The position numbers and the translations under genes were made by a program. From a virus, in IMG/VR virus record IMGVR_UViG_3300044951_000450, positions 1-25,801 of that record: a stretch of 25,801 bases of DNA; one strand, written 5' to 3'. Under the pieces are notes generated by a model. It was not told the origin of the DNA. It saw only the letters and a list, made by a program, of their open reading frames with translations, and did no database searches. Shown here in pieces: positions 24,010 through 25,801 of the stretch. The stretch's first letter is position 1. Each line of letters begins with the position of its first letter.

Positions 24010-24097
24010 TCCATTCTCCTAATAAAAACATACATAACATACCCAACCCAAAGGCTTGCCAATAACACTGGATGTATTCAATCACTAAGTTTACCAT
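23978..24097 (-). CDS. Possible small membrane protein overlapping two genes (39 aa)
   Basis: A short frame bridging the 61-base space between the 24078 stop and ATG 24009, overlapping both neighbours by 20 and 32 bases. It begins MVNLVIEYIQCYWQAFGLGM and continues LCMFLLGEWNERRNERRSV: one hydrophobic segment of about 20 residues followed by a strongly basic tail, the layout of a single-pass inner-membrane protein. GAGGG lies about ten bases upstream. The space would otherwise be unusually empty for this operon. It could also be a chance frame. Confidence 0.4.
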   Translation of the reverse strand: MVNLVIEYIQCYWQAFGLGMLCMFLLGEWNERRNERRSV

Positions 24098-24260
24098 TGG
24101 CTCTGTCCCTCGCATCTCGTTCGGATTCTAATTGAAAGCGCAGGTAAACATTCTCCACTAGCTGACCTAAATTATTGTTCGTCGTGTTGGGTAAACTTAA
24201 TACTATCCTACGTACTGATTCCCCAAAGCTCTCACAGTTTTTTGTATCCAGCTTATCCAT
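24078..24260 (-). CDS. Small unknown phage protein (60 aa)
   Basis: I choose ATG 24260, which overlaps the preceding stop (TGATG) and has GGGAG seven bases upstream; a GTG at 24263 would add one residue. The chain is helical and polar (FGESVRRIVLSL, then LGQLVENVYLRFQLESERDARDR). No motif recognised. Function unknown. Confidence 0.65.
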   Translation of the reverse strand: MDKLDTKNCESFGESVRRIVLSLPNTTNNNLGQLVENVYLRFQLESERDARDRANGKLSD

Positions 24261-24712
24261 CACCAGCTCCCAAATGAATTGATGCTACTCTGCATACTGC
24301 CATACCCTGTGTATGCCTTGTTCTTCCGCTCCGTTTTATGCTGTGGTACATGCTCACGGTCTAGCAGTTTGAATACACGTGTGACTTTCTGCACAGCTAA
24401 CTGGTCTTGGGTTATCTTAACGGATTCATCTACCGCGGGTTTTATAAATGGCTTCACAGCGTTGTATACATACTGGCGCTTGCCGTCTATTGTTCTTTTC
24501 ATACGGGATAGATGCCCATGTAATGCCAACCACTCCAAGTACCGCTTACCCTTCTCAAAGAACTGTAACTCCTCAACGCATGTTTTACCTTGTACGTCCT
24601 TACGAGCCGCGATGTAGTCGTACACAAGTGCCTTGTTGATGTTCACTTCCGCATCTATCTCAGCTGTTTTCCTAGCTGACCGTTGTCTTTCTTCTTGTAT
24701 GGACTTCTTCAT
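24260..24712 (-). CDS. Unknown basic phage protein with winged-helix-like N-terminal half (150 aa)
   Basis: ATG 24712 has TTGGAG upstream and shares ATGA with the oxygenase-like gene's stop. Residues 25-85 (NKALVYDYIAAR, then CVEELQFFEKGKRYLEWLALHGHLSRMKRTIDGKRQYVYN) look like helix, helix, recognition helix and a beta wing ending in an aromatic strand, as in small winged-helix DNA-binding proteins. The C-terminal half is basic and less ordered. A DNA-binding or regulatory role is plausible; I cannot name a family. Confidence 0.65.
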   Translation of the reverse strand: MKKSIQEERQRSARKTAEIDAEVNINKALVYDYIAARKDVQGKTCVEELQFFEKGKRYLEWLALHGHLSRMKRTIDGKRQYVYNAVKPFIKPAVDESVKITQDQLAVQKVTRVFKLLDREHVPQHKTERKNKAYTGYGSMQSSINSFGSW

Positions 24713-25197
24713 AGTAACTCCAATAGTAAGTCGTCAAAACTTAACGCGTCTTTGTCCTCACCGAACTCAATGGTCAGCAACAACCTAGGCTGTTCAAAGT
24801 TCAGCACCATGTGATTGACCTGTGTATTAAACACATAGTAAGTGTCGGGTTGATATTGTAGCTCAGTAAACTCCCCTACCACAACATCTTTGTCGGGGGT
24901 GAATATGCAGTGGCTCAGTCCGTCCTGTGGGTTCAGTACCATGTTAATACTCACTCCCCTACGAGTATCTTTATGCCAGTTATAAAACGTATAGGGTGGT
25001 AGCATTACCACTCCGCCAATCAACGGATGCCTACTGCCTATGTCTGCAATCACAGGGTCAAGGGCTAGTATGTGGTTGGGCACTTGCGTTGCATCAAAGT
25101 TAAAGTACTTCACCCACTTGGCATCACTACGCATAGCTTCCTGTATTACCGCATTGCCTATGACTGACTTAGTTTTTATCTCGTGGTACGGTAGCAT
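24709..25197 (-). CDS. Probable 2OG-Fe(II) oxygenase (162 aa)
   Basis: I choose ATG 25197, with GGAG seven bases upstream; a GTG one codon earlier is possible. Numbering from that GTG, the core is Y-N-W-H76-K-D78-T-R-R then N-H130-M-V-L-N then P-R139-L-L-L-T-I-E-F. An HxD pair, a distal His about 50 residues later and an Arg nine residues beyond are the iron- and 2-oxoglutarate-binding set of double-stranded beta-helix dioxygenases. Intervening strands (VSINMVLN, TYYVFNTQVNH) fit the fold. The substrate is unknown: nucleobase, protein side chain or small molecule are all possible. It is an early gene among small unknown genes, far from the virion block. Confidence 0.65.
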   Translation of the reverse strand: MLPYHEIKTKSVIGNAVIQEAMRSDAKWVKYFNFDATQVPNHILALDPVIADIGSRHPLIGGVVMLPPYTFYNWHKDTRRGVSINMVLNPQDGLSHCIFTPDKDVVVGEFTELQYQPDTYYVFNTQVNHMVLNFEQPRLLLTIEFGEDKDALSFDDLLLELL

Positions 25198-25354
25198 CAC
25201 GCTTCTCCTTTTCTTTCATCATTGCATCTGCGGCATCATAAGCCCATCCCGCTATTCGCTTTGGGTCATCTGAAAAAGTGTGAAAATCAAAATGATGTAT
25301 CAATCCATTCATAGCCAGCGCCGCGAACAAATCCCGCTCGTTAAATTCTTCCAT
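25169..25354 (-). CDS. Small unknown phage protein (61 aa)
   Basis: The product (MEEFNERDLFAALAMNGLIH...WAYDAADAMMKEKEKRD) resembles short proteins often seen in phage early regions, with an ERDLFA-A-x-A-M-x-G-L start and an A-x-x-AY-D-A-AD-AM-x-K-E helix. Its end overlaps the oxygenase-like gene by 29 bases and its start overlaps the previous gene by 14. Function unknown. Confidence 0.7.
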   Translation of the reverse strand: MEEFNERDLFAALAMNGLIHHFDFHTFSDDPKRIAGWAYDAADAMMKEKEKRDATVPRDKN

Positions 25355-25523
25355 TCAATCTCTCCACAGGCTTAGCCAGTAAATATTTATCACCCATACT
25401 ATCAATCACAGCTTGTACTCGGCTCGCACGGTTAGGGTCGGGTTCAACCTTTATGCCGTATAAGTTTTTGTATGTAAGCCCATGTCCGTACTCGTCAATT
25501 ATTCTGCCAATGTAATCAAACAT
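25341..25523 (-). CDS. Small unknown phage protein (60 aa)
   Basis: Starts at ATG 25523, placed seven bases after AAGGAG; the in-frame ATG at 25529 is only one base from the ribosome site and is unlikely. The sequence (FDYIGRIIDEYGHGLTYKNL...RVQAVIDSMGDKYLLAKPVERL) has ordinary alpha/beta character with no known motif. It overlaps both neighbours by a few bases. Confidence 0.65.
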   Translation of the reverse strand: MFDYIGRIIDEYGHGLTYKNLYGIKVEPDPNRASRVQAVIDSMGDKYLLAKPVERLNGRI

Positions 25524-25686
25524 TATCATTCTCCTTTTGTTTTTTAATGGCTCCGATACCCTTTATTATTAAGTATTCAAAACCTTGTTGCATTAGGTAC
25601 ATCTTACCTTCCTCGTCCACGTCCAGCTGGGCTATGGCACTGCCGTCGGGCTGGTCAATCAAGTCACCAATCAGTTCTATTTTCAT
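25516..25686 (-). CDS. Small unknown phage protein, first gene of the leftward block seen (56 aa)
   Basis: Found by reading the sequence upstream of 25523. ATG 25686 has AGGAT about eight bases upstream. The protein starts MKIELIGDLIDQPDGSAIAQ and continues with an acidic turn (LDVDEEGK), a strand-like FEYLIIKGIGAI and a basic end. Two short beta hairpins are likely. Its stop overlaps the next start by eight bases. It is the first leftward gene after the inverted repeat at 25722-25766. Confidence 0.75.
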   Translation of the reverse strand: MKIELIGDLIDQPDGSAIAQLDVDEEGKMYLMQQGFEYLIIKGIGAIKKQKENDNV

Positions 25687-25721
25687 ATCTGTATCCTATG
25701 GTTTACATTTTTGTCTGTTTG

Positions 25722-25766
25722 TACACTATGTGAGCGCTTTTAGTTCAAAACTAAACTAATAGTGTA
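25722..25766. promoter_or_regulatory. Nested inverted repeats upstream of the leftward early genes
   Basis: Outer arms TACACTAT (25722-25729) and ATAGTGTA (25759-25766) are perfectly complementary, and so are the inner arms TTTAGTT (25739-25745) and AACTAAA (25749-25755). The site lies 36 bases ahead of the first leftward start. It could be a paired operator or a folded leader RNA. There is no convincing sigma70 promoter beside it; an AT-rich TAAAAT (complement of 25779-25784) is a weak -10 candidate whose -35 would lie off the window. Confidence 0.6.
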
Positions 25767-25801
25767 GACTTGTGTGTAATTTTAAACCGTTTATTCAACA
25801 C

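Noticed and set aside
25793-25801. ATTCAACAC at the right edge matches the start of the tandem repeat region at 12371-12379
   Set aside because: Only nine bases match and the window ends there; a chance match of this size is not rare in 25 kb. Sequence beyond the edge would be needed.

Overview
The window reads as part of the genome of a tailed bacteriophage (Caudoviricetes), most like short-tailed, podovirus-type phages of aquatic bacteria. It has a rightward block of virion genes and a leftward block of replication and small early genes that meet tail to tail near 12285-12420. Genes are packed with 1-30 base overlaps (TAATG, ATGA) and almost every start has a Shine-Dalgarno site. I saw no tRNA, rRNA, integrase, insertion sequence or CRISPR array. 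The host cannot be named from this sequence.

Rightward block (1-12284): the 3' part of a tail nozzle or hub protein, open at the left edge; a beta-rich, jelly-roll-like appendage protein; a Gly/Ala/Gln-rich virion protein with a conserved C-terminal module; a small degenerate GNAT-like protein; then three large proteins (376, 593 and 1905 aa) that look like an internal-virion or DNA-ejection set. The 1905-aa protein carries a HELIH metallopeptidase motif and a C-terminal half that resembles the LPD38 polyvalent-protein domain.

Convergence zone (12285-12420): a strong intrinsic terminator for leftward transcription and three tandem copies of a 10-base repeat.

Leftward block (25686 back to 12421): a nested inverted repeat upstream of the first gene, then about eleven small early genes (including two Cys4 proteins, a DUF3310-like protein and a probable 2OG-Fe(II) oxygenase), a VRR-NUC nuclease, family A DNA polymerase with proofreading exonuclease, a Cas4-like PD-(D/E)XK exonuclease, an HNH nuclease, an SNF2 helicase, a promoter-terminator-bounded cassette (coiled-coil protein, AlpA-like HTH protein, candidate ssDNA-binding protein), and a primase-helicase fusion. 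Together these form a nearly self-sufficient replication and recombination module: priming and unwinding by the 974-aa protein, synthesis by PolA, strand coating by the 311-aa protein, and end processing or recombination by SNF2, PD-(D/E)XK and VRR-NUC.

Most notable points: the polymerase has Leu at the position equivalent to E. coli Pol I Phe762; the candidate SSB cassette has its own sigma70-like promoter and a symmetric terminator that may act as an attenuator before the primase; the giant virion protein carries a predicted zinc peptidase; and a possible 2OG oxygenase lies among the early genes. Four small leftward genes (23177-23353, 23355-23525, 25516-25686 and, less surely, 23978-24097) were found by reading the gaps by hand.
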